From an uncultured Holophagaceae bacterium (GTDB lineage Bacteria > Acidobacteriota > Holophagae > Holophagales > Holophagaceae): a stretch of 64,000 nt of DNA. Under the pieces are notes generated by a model. The model did not search any database, was not told where the DNA came from, and was given only the letters and a program-made list of their open reading frames with translations. Position numbers and translations under genes: made by a program. The stretch covers positions 23,559-87,558 of the forward strand of contig CAIOFF010000032.1 of NCBI GenBank assembly GCA_903857495.1. Direction: 5' to 3'. Positions 17,429 through 28,019 of this stretch are shown here, piece by piece (positions within the stretch are counted from its first letter, which is position 1; each line of letters opens with the position of its first letter).

Positions 17429-17941
17429 TTAGTTGTAGGCGACGGTCACGGAGAAGCTGCCGCTGTAGAGGCCGGCAGCCTGGTTGGCGGCCACGCTCAG
17501 GTTGGCGCCGACACTCAGGGAGTGCGCGCCGGTGCCGTCCAGCAGGTAGGCAGCCGCGTCGGTCGCGAAGGTGTCGACGGTCATGCTGTTCGCACCCGAG
17601 GCGATCTGGATGCTGGCGGGCAGGGCCACGCTGAAGGAGGTGTTGGGCTCACCGGCCACCGAGAAGGCGGCGGCGGAAACACCCGCGGCGCTGGCGAGAA
17701 CCGCGCCACCGGTGGCGGTGCGCACGCCGGCAGAGCTCAGGGTGACGACGCCGGCCGTGGGGGTGGCGATCATCGCGCCGAAGTTCAGGTCAGCCGTCTT
17801 CGCGATGGAGATGGGCTGGTAGATCTTGGCGGAAGCGGTGGCGGTGGCGCTGGCAGTGGGGGCGCCCACGACGGCCTGGGAGAAGGCGGGGAGGCCGGCG
17901 ACGACGAGCAGGGCGGGGAAGAGGGTGCGGGAAACACGCAT
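17429..17941 (-). CDS. DUF4402 surface-fibre subunit-like protein 2
   Basis: 170 residues with signal peptide RTLFPALLVVAGLPAFSQA. It is almost identical to DUF4402 protein 4 (19094-19606) over the full length; differences cluster in a few positions such as SIAKTADLN against SIKKAADLN and the strand after TPTAGVV. The C-terminal strand is GLYSGSFSVTVAYN. It has its own sigma-54-type promoter about 100 bases upstream and its own 3' hairpin, so it is probably a separately controlled unit, with gene 1 reachable by readthrough. A fibre-subunit role is inferred from context. Confidence 0.8.
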   Translation of the reverse strand: MRVSRTLFPALLVVAGLPAFSQAVVGAPTASATATASAKIYQPISIAKTADLNFGAMIATPTAGVVTLSSAGVRTATGGAVLASAAGVSAAAFSVAGEPNTSFSVALPASIQIASGANSMTVDTFATDAAAYLLDGTGAHSLSVGANLSVAANQAAGLYSGSFSVTVAYN

Positions 17942-18041
17942 GGGAAACTCCGGAATCAGGGTGCACCGGTCAGGTGCGAAAGGTGTTGGATGCTCCAGGA
18001 GGCGATCCTCGCTGGAGGGTTGTTGTTCATACAGACTTCAT

Positions 18042-18057
18042 ATCAAGGGCTGTGCCA
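18042..18057 (-). promoter_or_regulatory. Sigma-54-type promoter of DUF4402 gene 2
   Basis: TGGCACAGCCCTTGAT on the minus strand, with -24 TGGCAC and -12 TTGAT at standard spacing. It is followed by a leader hairpin (about 17993-18018, CTCCAGGAGG pairing with CCTCGCTGGAG) that is also present downstream of the other two promoters. Confidence 0.65.
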
Positions 18058-18124
18058 AAATTGAAACAAACACTAAGATTATTTTTATCAATATTTATGT
18101 TTTTTGAGTCAAATCAACACATAT

Positions 18125-18439
18125 CTACATTCCGGATTCTGGACGCAGATTCTGGAATCTGGATGTTTGAATGCCATAGCCCTTCAGCTTCACATAGAGG
18201 GTGCTGCGGGGAATCCCCAGGAGCGAGGCGGCCACCTCCACCTGGAAGCCCACTTCCTCCATCACCCAGAGGATGTGCCGCCGCTCCACTTCCTGGAGCG
18301 TCAGGCCCGAGACCCGGGGCAGGGCCGCCTCGGGGGAGCCCATCGCGATTGGGGCTTCCTCACGGGGCTGAGGTTCTACCGACGCGGGCCTGGCGGCCGG
18401 CGGGGGATCTTGGGGGGGATGTTGCGGCGATGAAGACAT
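18125..18439 (-). CDS. Orphan Fis-type helix-turn-helix protein (duplicate of a sigma-54 regulator C-terminus)
   Basis: 104 residues. A Pro-rich N-terminal third (about residues 1-30) leads into a Fis/HTH_8 domain, LTLQEVERRHILWVMEEVGF then AASLLGIPRSTLYVKLKGYG. This matches the last 70 or so residues of the regulator at 19813-21201 nearly residue for residue, including the linker GSPEAALPR. It has no receiver or AAA+ domain, so it cannot activate sigma-54 itself; it could occupy the same DNA sites and act as an antagonist or co-regulator. It starts 7 bases after DUF4402 gene 3 stops, so the two are probably cotranscribed. It most likely arose by segmental duplication. Confidence 0.85.
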   Translation of the reverse strand: MSSSPQHPPQDPPPAARPASVEPQPREEAPIAMGSPEAALPRVSGLTLQEVERRHILWVMEEVGFQVEVAASLLGIPRSTLYVKLKGYGIQTSRFQNLRPESGM

Positions 18440-18446
18440 GTTGGCC

Positions 18447-18950
18447 TCAGTTGTAGGCCACGGTGACGGTGAAGCTGCCGGAGTAGAGGCCCGGGGCCTG
18501 ATTGGCGCCCACGGTCATGGTGGCGCCGACACCCAGCCGCTGGCCGCCGTTGACGCTCAGCTTGTAGGGGGCGCCGTCGGTGACGAAGCCGTCCACCAGC
18601 ATGCTGAACACGCCGTAGGTCATCTGGGCGCTGGCGGGCAGGAGCACGGTGAAAGTGGTGTTGGCCTCGCCGTTGACCTGGAAGGCCGCGGCCGAGACGC
18701 CAAAGACGCTGGTGTTGGCCAGGACCACGCCGCCGGTGGCTGTGCGGACGCCGAAGGGGTCCACGGTCACCTTGCCGGCGAGGGGGGTGGCGATGGTGGT
18801 GCCGAAGTTCAGGTCTGACATCTTCGTGATGGAGAGGGGCACCTGGATGTTGGCCCGGACCGTGGCGGTGGCGCTGGCGCTGGGGGCGGCGGCCTGGCTG
18901 AAGGCGGGCATGGCCAGCAGAACTGCCAGGAGGCTGATGAGGGGTCGCAT
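18447..18950 (-). CDS. DUF4402 surface-fibre subunit-like protein 3 (divergent)
   Basis: 167 residues with signal peptide LISLLAVLLAMPAFSQAAA. It is more diverged than copies 1, 2 and 4: VRANIQVPLSITKMSDLNFG replaces the usual strand, and GVFSMLVDGFVTDG replaces GANSMTVD. The C-terminal strand GLYSGSFTVTVAYN is kept. The start at 18950 has GGAG 6 bases upstream. No sigma-54-type site is seen in the 140 bases upstream, which hold the hairpin of gene 4, so it may depend on readthrough or a weak promoter. The orphan Fis-type gene follows directly. It could be a minor, tip or anchor subunit. Confidence 0.8.
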   Translation of the reverse strand: MRPLISLLAVLLAMPAFSQAAAPSASATATVRANIQVPLSITKMSDLNFGTTIATPLAGKVTVDPFGVRTATGGVVLANTSVFGVSAAAFQVNGEANTTFTVLLPASAQMTYGVFSMLVDGFVTDGAPYKLSVNGGQRLGVGATMTVGANQAPGLYSGSFTVTVAYN

Positions 18951-19033
18951 GACGGGCTCCTTTGTCCCCGCACCAGGATGAGGCTAGGGCTGCGCGGGGG
19001 CCTGAAGGCCGGCCCGCCGGGCCCTTCCGCAGG

Positions 19034-19067
19034 CTCGGCTCTGATCCCCAGAGGAATCAGAGCCGAG
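19034..19067 (-). terminator. Stem-loop after DUF4402 gene 4
   Basis: CTCGGCTCTGAT (19034-19045) pairs perfectly with ATCAGAGCCGAG (19056-19067). It is the same hairpin as after gene 2 and lies 27 bases beyond the stop. There is no T-run. Confidence 0.6.
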
Positions 19068-19093
19068 TCTGGGAGTGCGTTGTTGGGGTTGAT

Positions 19094-19606
19094 TTAGTTG
19101 TAGGCGACGGTCACCGAGAAGCTGCCGCTGTAGAGGCCGGCAGCCTGGTTGGCGCCCACGCTCAGGTTCGCACCCACGGTCAGGGCGTGCGCACCGGTTC
19201 CGTCCAGCAGGTAGGCGGCCGCGTCGGTCACGAAGTTGTCCACCGTCATGCTGTTTGCACCCGAGGCAATCTGGATGCTGGTGGGCAGGGCCACGCTGAA
19301 GGAAGTGTTGGGCTCACCGGCCACGTCGAAGGCGGCGGCAGAAACACCCGCTGCGCTGGCAAGCACCGCACCACCGGAGGCGGAGCGCACACCGGTGACG
19401 TCGAGCTTTACGACGCCGGCCGTGGGGGTGGCGATCATCGCGCCGAAGTTCAGGTCCGCAGCCTTCTTGATGGAGATGGGCTGGTAGATCTTGGCGGAAG
19501 CCAGGGCAGTGGCGCTGGCGGTGGGGGCGCCCACGACGGCCTGGGAGAAAGCGGGGAGGCCGGCGACGACGAGCAGGGCGGGGAAGAGGGTGCGGGAAAC
19601 GCGCAT
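19094..19606 (-). CDS. DUF4402 surface-fibre subunit-like protein 4
   Basis: 170 residues with signal peptide RTLFPALLVVAGLPAFSQA. It has the same layout as copy 2 and is nearly identical to it in sequence, promoter, leader hairpin and 3' stem-loop. The C-terminal strand is GLYSGSFSVTVAYN. It lies directly downstream of the sigma-54 regulator gene, whose 3' end is about 90 bases before the promoter. The degree of identity with copy 2 makes recombination between the copies likely. Confidence 0.8.
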   Translation of the reverse strand: MRVSRTLFPALLVVAGLPAFSQAVVGAPTASATALASAKIYQPISIKKAADLNFGAMIATPTAGVVKLDVTGVRSASGGAVLASAAGVSAAAFDVAGEPNTSFSVALPTSIQIASGANSMTVDNFVTDAAAYLLDGTGAHALTVGANLSVGANQAAGLYSGSFSVTVAYN

Positions 19607-19708
19607 GGGAAACTCCAGAATCGGGTTGCACCGGTCAGGTGCGAATGGGTGTGGGGTGCTCCAGGAGGGCGATCCTCGCTGGAGGGTTGTTGTTCACATA
19701 GACTCCAT

Positions 19709-19724
19709 ATCAAGTCCCGTGCCA
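19709..19724 (-). promoter_or_regulatory. Sigma-54-type promoter of DUF4402 gene 4
   Basis: TGGCACGGGACTTGAT on the minus strand. The -24 part is a perfect TGGCACG; the -12 reads TTGAT instead of TTGCT/A. It is followed by the same leader hairpin (about 19658-19683). Confidence 0.7.
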
Positions 19725-19812
19725 GACTTGAAGCAGTCGCTAACAACCCTTAAATAAAGGTTTACAATTTCGAATCTCGAATCAATCGTATCTAGAATCT
19801 AGAATTGAGATT

Positions 19813-21201
19813 CTACTTCTGGATTCTGGATGTTGAGATGCCGTGGGTCTTGAGCTTTACATAGAGGGTGCTGCGGGGAATCCCCAGCAAAGGCGCCGCG
19901 GCCTCCACCTGGAAGCCCACTTCCTCCATCACCCGGAGGATGTGCCGCCGCTCCACTTCAAGCAGGGTCATGCTCGAGGCCCGGGGCAGGGCCGCTTCGG
20001 GGGAGCCCGCCACCACCGGGGCCTCCCGCCGGGGGCTGGCGCCCAGGCTCAGGTCCCCCACGTCGATGACATGGCCCTGGCGGGTGAGGACGGCCCGCTC
20101 CAGGGTGTTCTTCAGCTCGCGGATGTTGCCGGGCCAGGTCTGCTCCCGGAGCCAGCCCTCGGCCTCGGCGGAGAACTCGAGGCTGCCGATGCCCCACTGG
20201 TTGGCGATGCGGGCCAGGAAGAGCCGCGCCAGCATGGGGATGTCCTCCCGGCGCTCCCGCAGGGCCGGGATGGTGATCTGCAGGGTGCTGATGCGGTAGT
20301 AGAGGTCCTCGCGGAACTGGCCGCTACCCAGCATCTGCTCCAGGTTGTGGTGGGTGGCCCCGATGAGGCCGAAGTCCGCGCTGCGGTCGCGGTTCTCGCC
20401 CAGGCGCCGGAAGGTGTGCTCCTCGATGGCCTTGAGGATCTTGGCCTGGACCTGCAGGTCCATCTCCGCGATCTCGTCGAGAAAGAGCGTGCCCCGGTGA
20501 GCCAGCTCCATGAGGCCGGCCTTGGCCGTGGCGGCCCCGGTGAAGGCGCCCTTCTCGTGCCCGAAGAGCTCGCTCTCCAGCAGGTCCTTGCTGAGGCCGG
20601 CGCAGTTCAGCTCCACAAAGGGGTGGGCGTTGCGGGGGCTGTGCTTGTGGATCCAGCGGGCCAGAGCGCTCTTGCCGGTGCCGGTCTCGCCGTGCAGCAG
20701 GAGCGGGACAGCCACCGTGAGCATCTTCTTGACCCGGTTCTCCAGGGCCTTGATGGCCGGGCTCACGCCGAAGAAGGGATTCAGGGTGTGCTGGCCTTCG
20801 ACCCGGCTGTGGACGAGGTTGACCCGCTTCTCGCGCACCTGCTCCAGCAGCCGCTGGCAGAGGGCCAGCAGGGCGCCGGGCTCCACGGGCTTCACCAGGA
20901 ACTGGGCCGCGCCTTCCTTGATCAGCTCCACCGCCAGCTCCACCGAGGAGAGGGCCGTGATCACCACCACCGGGGGCGCCGACTCATCCTCCGCGAGGGT
21001 GCGCAGCAGCTCCGAGGCGTTGCCGTCCGGCAGCTGGTAGTCCAGGAAGATGACCTCGGGATGGAAGCGCAGGAGGACCTGGCGGGCCTCGGCCAGGGAA
21101 CCGGCACAGGCCACCTGGTAGGGGCCCTCCTCGAAGATCACCGACAGGAACTCGCGCTGGACCGCGTCATCCTCGACGATCAGCACCCGGCTCCGTTCCA
21201 T
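19813..21201 (-). CDS. NtrC-family sigma-54-dependent response regulator
   Basis: 462 residues in three parts. The N-terminal receiver has acidic pocket VEDD and phospho-acceptor Asp54 in VIFLDYQL. The central AAA+ domain has Walker A GETGTGKSALARWIHKH and the sigma-54 contact loop GAFTGA. The C-terminal Fis-type HTH is AAPLLGIPRSTLYVKLKTHG. It would activate sigma-54 promoters when phosphorylated. Its start overlaps the stop of the CHASE hybrid kinase (TGATG), so the two are a cognate pair by position. The nearest targets are the three sigma-54-type promoters at 16.3, 18.05 and 19.7 kb. Confidence 0.92.
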   Translation of the reverse strand: MERSRVLIVEDDAVQREFLSVIFEEGPYQVACAGSLAEARQVLLRFHPEVIFLDYQLPDGNASELLRTLAEDESAPPVVVITALSSVELAVELIKEGAAQFLVKPVEPGALLALCQRLLEQVREKRVNLVHSRVEGQHTLNPFFGVSPAIKALENRVKKMLTVAVPLLLHGETGTGKSALARWIHKHSPRNAHPFVELNCAGLSKDLLESELFGHEKGAFTGAATAKAGLMELAHRGTLFLDEIAEMDLQVQAKILKAIEEHTFRRLGENRDRSADFGLIGATHHNLEQMLGSGQFREDLYYRISTLQITIPALRERREDIPMLARLFLARIANQWGIGSLEFSAEAEGWLREQTWPGNIRELKNTLERAVLTRQGHVIDVGDLSLGASPRREAPVVAGSPEAALPRASSMTLLEVERRHILRVMEEVGFQVEAAAPLLGIPRSTLYVKLKTHGISTSRIQK

Positions 21202-24200
21202 CAGGCCTCCATCCCCCCATCATCGCGCAGGCCCGGGGCGGGTGTCACGGGCGCAGGGGTCGCGGTCGGCGATTCGGCCAGGAACAGGGGCGCCACGGCG
21301 TGGAACTGCTCGAAGGCCAGGGGCAAGTTCGGCAGGCCTGCGGCCACCGCCGCATGGTCACCCTCCTTCACGAGCTGTTCCAGGTCCCGGGTCAGGGCGT
21401 AGAGCCGGGTCGCGCTGACGGTGGCGCAGGAGCCCGCCAGCAGGTGGAGCTTCCGGCCCGTCTGCTCCCAGTCTCCGGCAGCCGCAGCGGTGCGGGCGGC
21501 TTCGAGGACCGGGGGGGTGGAGGTGAGGAAGAGCTCCAGGATCCGGCCCGCGGCTTTGCGGCTGCCCATGAGCCGCTGGAGGAAGGCCTCCGGCTCGAAG
21601 ACCGCCGGCAGGTCAGGCGGCGCAGCTTCCGCGCCGACCTTGGGCAGGTAGCGGTTCAGGACCTCCAGGAGCGCTGCGGGTTCGATGGGCTTGGCCAGGT
21701 AGCCGTCCATGCCTGCGTCCAGGCAGCGCTGGCGGTCCTCGCGCATGGCGTGGGCCGTCATGGCCACCACCGGCACCTGGCAGTCCAGGACCTCGGACTC
21801 GGGGCTTCTCAGTGCGAGGGTGGTTTGCAGCCCATCCAGATTGGGCATCTGGATGTCCATGAGGACCAGGTCGTAGCGGTGCTTCCGCAGGGCCTCCAGG
21901 GCCTCCAGGCCATCCGTCGCCAGGTCCGGCACCAGGCCCCAGCCCTCGAGCAGGGCCATGGCCAGCTCCTGGTTCACCTCGTTGTCCTCGACCAGCAGAA
22001 CCCGGCCTGTGCCGAAGTTCTGTGCAGAGTCGGAAACCTTGGCCAGCATCTCGAAGCCGACGGCGCCCGAAGGCTGCAGCCGCAGCCGGGCGGTGAACCA
22101 GAACTCGGAGCCGACGCCTTCCTCGCTGGTGGCCCCAATCTCGCCCCCCAGGAGGGCCGTGAGCTGTCGGCAGATGGTGAGGCCGAGCCCGGTGCCACCG
22201 AACTTCCGGGTGGTGGAGGTGTCCACCTGGGTGAAGCTCTGGAAGATCTCCTCAAGCTTGTCCGGAGGGATGCCGATGCCCGTGTCCTTGACGCGGAAGC
22301 AGAGGTGGGTCTCCTCTTCCGCGCGGAGGAGGACCTCCACCCGAACGCTCACTTCTCCACCCAAGCTGAACTTGATCGCGTTGCCCACCAGGTTCAGCAG
22401 CACCTGCTTCAGGCGATATTGATCCCCCCGCAGGCGGTCCGGGACCTCGGGAGCCAGGGTGCAGGTGAAGGCCAGTCCCTTCTCTGCAGCCACCGGGGCC
22501 ATGAGCAGCTGGAACTCCTCCAGGAGGACCGCCAGGCTGAAGTCGGTCTCTTCGAGGACCAGCTTGCCGGACTCGATCTTGGCGAGATCCAGCACGTCGT
22601 TGACGAGCTCCAGCAGGGAATCGCCACAGATGCGTGCGGACTCGGCGTAGCGGCGCTGCTTGGGCTCCAGGGGAGACTTCAGCAGCAGGCCAACCATGCC
22701 GATCATGCCGTTCAGGGGGGTCCGGATCTCGTGGCTCATGTTGGCCAGGAACTCCGACTTGACCCTGCTGGCCGCCTGGGCCTCCAGAGCCAGCGCGTTC
22801 GCCCGGTCAATCTCGTCGCGCAGCAGCTCGCTGGCGGCGACGAGCTCCGTGATGTCCGTGATGCTGCCCACCAGCCGCAGGGGCTTGCCGGTCTCGTCCC
22901 ACAGCACGACCTTGCCGCGGTCATGCACCCAGATCAGGCTGCCATCGGCGCGGCGCATCCGGTGGCGGCCGTCGAAGGGAATTCCCCCGTCCAGGGCGGT
23001 CTGGATGCCCGCCCAGACCAGGGCGCGGTCCTCGGGCTCCAGCACGGTCTCGAGAAAGTCGATCGGGTGCTCGAGATACTGCTCCTCCAGGCCCAGGAGC
23101 TCGCACCAGTGGGCGTTGTGCTTGACCCAGTCGTTCGGGATGTCCCAGTCCCAGATACCGTCCCCGGTGGCATCCAGGGCGAAGGCCAGGCTCTGCTCGA
23201 CGCTCTTGCGGGCCTCGTTGGCCACCTGCATCGCCGTGGTGTCCACGAACGTGACCACCATGCCCACTACCTTGCCCTGGCTGCGGTAGGGGTAGGCCCA
23301 GTAATCCACCGGGAAGGTCGACCCGTCGGCCCGCCGCAGTCGCTCCCCCTCCACGTGCGTCCCCGTGCCCCGTCTGAGGGCCTGGAAGATCTCGCAGGGC
23401 GGGATCTTGGTGCCGGGGGAGCCTGCCGGGAGCATCCGGCCGACCCGGCCCGTCACTTCGGTGCAGGGCTGCTCGCAGGCCTCGCAGCGGCCCCGCAGGC
23501 GGATGCCGGCGAGCTGTTGCATGTTCTTGCCCAGCAGCTGGTCGGCGCCGTCATAACCCAGCATCCGCACACAGGCAGGGTTGATGAAGGTGCACTGGCC
23601 CTGGCGGTCCATGAGAAAGATGGCCTCGACGGCGGAGTCCGACAGCAGCTGGATCCGCTCCAGCCGGTCCTCGGCGAGCTCCGTGATCCGGACGCGGCTC
23701 CGCTCCAGTCGGTAGAGCAGATAGAACACGCCGAAGCTGACCAGCAGGCGGAACAGCAGCAGGTTCCACCGCCCCTGCTGGGGCGGGAACGCGTCCGGGT
23801 GGACCCCCGCCCAGACACGGAGGACCCAGCGCTGCCCATAGAGCTCCATGGTCCTGGAGGTGAGGTAGGGCGCCGCCTCTGGAGGCCCATCAGGGGCCAG
23901 GCGGAAGAGCATGTCCTTCTCCTGCAGGGAGGGGCCGACGTAGGCCTCCAGACCCGTGCCCTTGGGTGAAGGCTCCAGGATGCCGGTCAGCAGGGGCTCC
24001 ATCCGGAACGCCTGGTAGACCCACCCCAGGAGGGCCTCCCGCCGCTGGGGCACGGTGCCCAGGGGCCTGCCCTGCCGGTAGATCGGAGCGAAGAACAGGA
24101 CCCCGGTCGGGTTGACCGTGGCGTCCTCTCGGGTGAGGGTGACGGGGTTTGTGAGGGTGGGAGCTCCGGTGTCGCAGGCGCGGGCCATGGCGGCCCTCCG

Positions 24201-24671
24201 GAGGGGCTCGGCATAGAGGTTCCGGCCCAGGATGCCCTGGCTCTGGTCGTGGAGGGGTTCCACTGTGACCACGGCGCTGGTGCCTGCTGCCTGGGGTGCG
24301 CTGGCGGCATTCCCACCGGCCTCTGCCACGGGGGATGCGGGGTGCCAGGCGACGACCCCGAAGCTCCGGTAGGCCATGCCAAAGGAAGTCAGGTCCAGGC
24401 TGTTGACGTAGTGGCTCCAGGACTCCTTGGTGGGCAGGGCCTCCCGCTGGGAGATGGACTCGGCGCCGGCCCGGAGGAGCTGCTCGTGGAAGGCCATCCG
24501 CCGGGCGATGCGCTCCTGGAGGAGGGTCGCATCCGCCTCAAACTGATCACGGGCATGCCTGCGGTCCTCGTGCATGGACCAGGAGAAGGTGATCAGGGAC
24601 AGGATGAGGGTCACCGCCAACCCCAGCCAAGGCCGCCAGGATCGGAGGGCTTGGAGCCTGGTGCTGGGCAT
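21201..24671 (-). CDS. CHASE-domain hybrid sensor histidine kinase with receiver and Hpt
   Basis: 1156 residues. In order: a first membrane helix (about 14-30), a periplasmic CHASE-like sensor (about 40-300), a second helix ([17 protein letters not shown]), a PAS domain with an unusual Cys-rich segment (CEACEQPC), a second PAS/PAC ([10 protein letters not shown]), HisKA with His647 in [16 protein letters not shown], HATPase_c ([22 protein letters not shown]), a receiver with Asp939 in [12 protein letters not shown], and a C-terminal Hpt with His1076 in KLHLLAGSC. The domain set implies an internal phosphorelay ending at the adjacent NtrC-type regulator. The start at 24671 has AGGAG upstream. 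The ligand is unknown. Confidence 0.9.
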   Translation of the reverse strand: MPSTRLQALRSWRPWLGLAVTLILSLITFSWSMHEDRRHARDQFEADATLLQERIARRMAFHEQLLRAGAESISQREALPTKESWSHYVNSLDLTSFGMAYRSFGVVAWHPASPVAEAGGNAASAPQAAGTSAVVTVEPLHDQSQGILGRNLYAEPLRRAAMARACDTGAPTLTNPVTLTREDATVNPTGVLFFAPIYRQGRPLGTVPQRREALLGWVYQAFRMEPLLTGILEPSPKGTGLEAYVGPSLQEKDMLFRLAPDGPPEAAPYLTSRTMELYGQRWVLRVWAGVHPDAFPPQQGRWNLLLFRLLVSFGVFYLLYRLERSRVRITELAEDRLERIQLLSDSAVEAIFLMDRQGQCTFINPACVRMLGYDGADQLLGKNMQQLAGIRLRGRCEACEQPCTEVTGRVGRMLPAGSPGTKIPPCEIFQALRRGTGTHVEGERLRRADGSTFPVDYWAYPYRSQGKVVGMVVTFVDTTAMQVANEARKSVEQSLAFALDATGDGIWDWDIPNDWVKHNAHWCELLGLEEQYLEHPIDFLETVLEPEDRALVWAGIQTALDGGIPFDGRHRMRRADGSLIWVHDRGKVVLWDETGKPLRLVGSITDITELVAASELLRDEIDRANALALEAQAASRVKSEFLANMSHEIRTPLNGMIGMVGLLLKSPLEPKQRRYAESARICGDSLLELVNDVLDLAKIESGKLVLEETDFSLAVLLEEFQLLMAPVAAEKGLAFTCTLAPEVPDRLRGDQYRLKQVLLNLVGNAIKFSLGGEVSVRVEVLLRAEEETHLCFRVKDTGIGIPPDKLEEIFQSFTQVDTSTTRKFGGTGLGLTICRQLTALLGGEIGATSEEGVGSEFWFTARLRLQPSGAVGFEMLAKVSDSAQNFGTGRVLLVEDNEVNQELAMALLEGWGLVPDLATDGLEALEALRKHRYDLVLMDIQMPNLDGLQTTLALRSPESEVLDCQVPVVAMTAHAMREDRQRCLDAGMDGYLAKPIEPAALLEVLNRYLPKVGAEAAPPDLPAVFEPEAFLQRLMGSRKAAGRILELFLTSTPPVLEAARTAAAAGDWEQTGRKLHLLAGSCATVSATRLYALTRDLEQLVKEGDHAAVAAGLPNLPLAFEQFHAVAPLFLAESPTATPAPVTPAPGLRDDGGMEA

Positions 24672-24840
24672 CGCGCGCTCCTGAGGTCTGCTGGCGCCCA
24701 CCGGGCGTTTGGGGTTCTGTGGGTTCCAGACAACAAAGGAGCAAGACCAAGGTTCTGGAGGCGTCACCCCAGGTTCGGGATGTCCTCACAGGACCGACTC
24801 CCCACAATCCCTGCCGGGGCGCCAGGAGCCTTGGATTAGG

Positions 24841-24868
24841 TTCAAAATATCATGAGCTGATATTTGAA
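24841..24868 (-). terminator. Stem-loop after DUF4402 gene 5
   Basis: TTCAAAATATCA and TGATATTTGAA face each other across a short GAGC-type loop in an AT-rich stretch, about 48 bases beyond the stop at 24916. It could be a terminator or an operator for the kinase gene downstream; the rest of the 244-base gap shows nothing clear. Confidence 0.4.
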
Positions 24869-24915
24869 CTCTAAAATAATCAATTAGATACGTAGTTTTA
24901 CGTAGTTGTCCCGGC

Positions 24916-25425
24916 CTAGTTGTAGGCCACGGTCACGGTGAAGCTGCCGGCATAGCTGCCCGAAGGCTGGTTGGCCTCGACGCCCAGGGTCGCGCCCACG
25001 CTCAGGGCCAGCCGACCCCGGGCGTCCAGGACCTGCGTGCTGCCGCCGGTGCTGAAGCCCGCCACGGTCATCCGGTTTAGGCCCGACATGATCTCGATGC
25101 TGGCGGGCAGGCTCACGGTGAAGGTGGCGTGGGGTTCCCCGGCCACCTGGAAGGCTGCGGAGGACACGGCCTCGGCGCTGCCCAGGACCACCCCGCCCGA
25201 GGCCCGGCGCGCGCCGTCCTGGCCCAGCACCACCTGGCCCGCGCTGCGGGTGGCGATCATGCCCCCGAAGTTCAGGTCCGCGGGCTTCTGGATGGAGACG
25301 GGCTGGCAGATCTCGGCCGAGGCCGTGGCCACGGCGCCCCGAACCTGGCCGAAGGCGGGCACCGCGCCCGCCAGGAGCAGGGCTCCGGCGCTGGCGAGGA
25401 TGGCTCCCGTACGGCCCTTCGACAT
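24916..25425 (-). CDS. DUF4402 surface-fibre subunit-like protein 5
   Basis: 169 residues, with the start at 25425 chosen because the signal peptide (AILASAGALLLAGAVPAFGQ) begins there and AAGGA lies 7 bases upstream. The DUF4402 strands are present (CQPVSIQKPADLNFGGMIAT, and the C-terminal SYAGSFTVTVAYN). It is the most diverged copy and sits upstream of the kinase-regulator pair rather than in the main cluster. No sigma-54-type block was found before it, so it may be expressed differently, for example as a basal or sensor-linked subunit. Unusually, it has a Cys in the IYQPISI position (ICQPVSI). Confidence 0.8.
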   Translation of the reverse strand: MSKGRTGAILASAGALLLAGAVPAFGQVRGAVATASAEICQPVSIQKPADLNFGGMIATRSAGQVVLGQDGARRASGGVVLGSAEAVSSAAFQVAGEPHATFTVSLPASIEIMSGLNRMTVAGFSTGGSTQVLDARGRLALSVGATLGVEANQPSGSYAGSFTVTVAYN

Positions 25426-25621
25426 GCCTTTGTCCTTTGGTTCCCCGCATCGGCACGGGCAAGTCAGACTTGACCTCGATGTCAGTTTACCGATGGCTCT
25501 TTTAACCTGTGCGGACATGTGATTTGGATCATCCCTGTCTACCTTTTGGGGGAGTTAATACCACCCTTCCTTGCGCTAACCTTGCGGTATTCACCCTCCC
25601 TTTTCCGCGACCGAGAGCCCC

Positions 25622-27565
<1,944 letters not shown>

Positions 27566-27633
27566 GGGGCTGGGACGTCATCGGCGTTGCCGGTCATCTG
27601 CCGCGCTTTGCTAATTTGGGCCTTCGATGATCT

Positions 27634-27863
27634 CCACGAAGGACACGAAGAACTGATTCAAAGAGACACGAAGGCGCAGTCATCGCGCCGAGAGGGCATC
27701 CGGGCCTGCGGCCCCCGGTCGCTTGCGACCGGCCAAGGGGGCGGCGGCTGGAACGGCTTTTTGGGGCCGCAGCCAGCCGCCGCCCCCTTGGGGATGCCCG
27801 GGGTGCGCCATGGCGCATTCGTGTGCTTCCTGCGCCCGCAGGGCTACTTCGTGAACTTCGTGG
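27634..27863. repeat. Palindromic repeat island with internal cruciform (ACACGAAGG type)
   Basis: The left end CCACGAAGGACACGAAGAAC (27634-27653) faces CTTCGTGAACTTCGTGG (27847-27863). Between them are a 19-bp perfect inverted repeat (CCAAGGGGGCGGCGGCTGG at 27733-27751, partner at 27773-27791) and a nested stem CCGGTCGC/GCGACCGG. The plan parallels the island at 4590-4935 although the repeat units and the GC-rich core differ. No coding sequence is supported in the 454-base gap 27566-28019. Confidence 0.8.
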
Positions 27864-28019
27864 AGGGCCTTTTCTGCGGAGTCTGGCCGCTAACCGGGTC
27901 TGCATTGGCAACAATGGCAAGATCTACCCATTCCCTGCGCCCTGGCTGGCCCGAGGCTCGAAATCAGGAGATCCAGGGGTAGGCCGATACAGCGATCCTG
28001 AGACGATCCCGGAGCCTCC

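Noticed and set aside
21300..23969. An 889-codon open frame antisense to the CHASE kinase
   Set aside because: Low-complexity composition; the minus-strand kinase has all canonical catalytic boxes.
25426..25520. Sigma-54-type promoter before DUF4402 gene 5
   Set aside because: A CTTGCCCGTGCC string is present but the -24 and -12 elements are in the wrong order and orientation for the gene.
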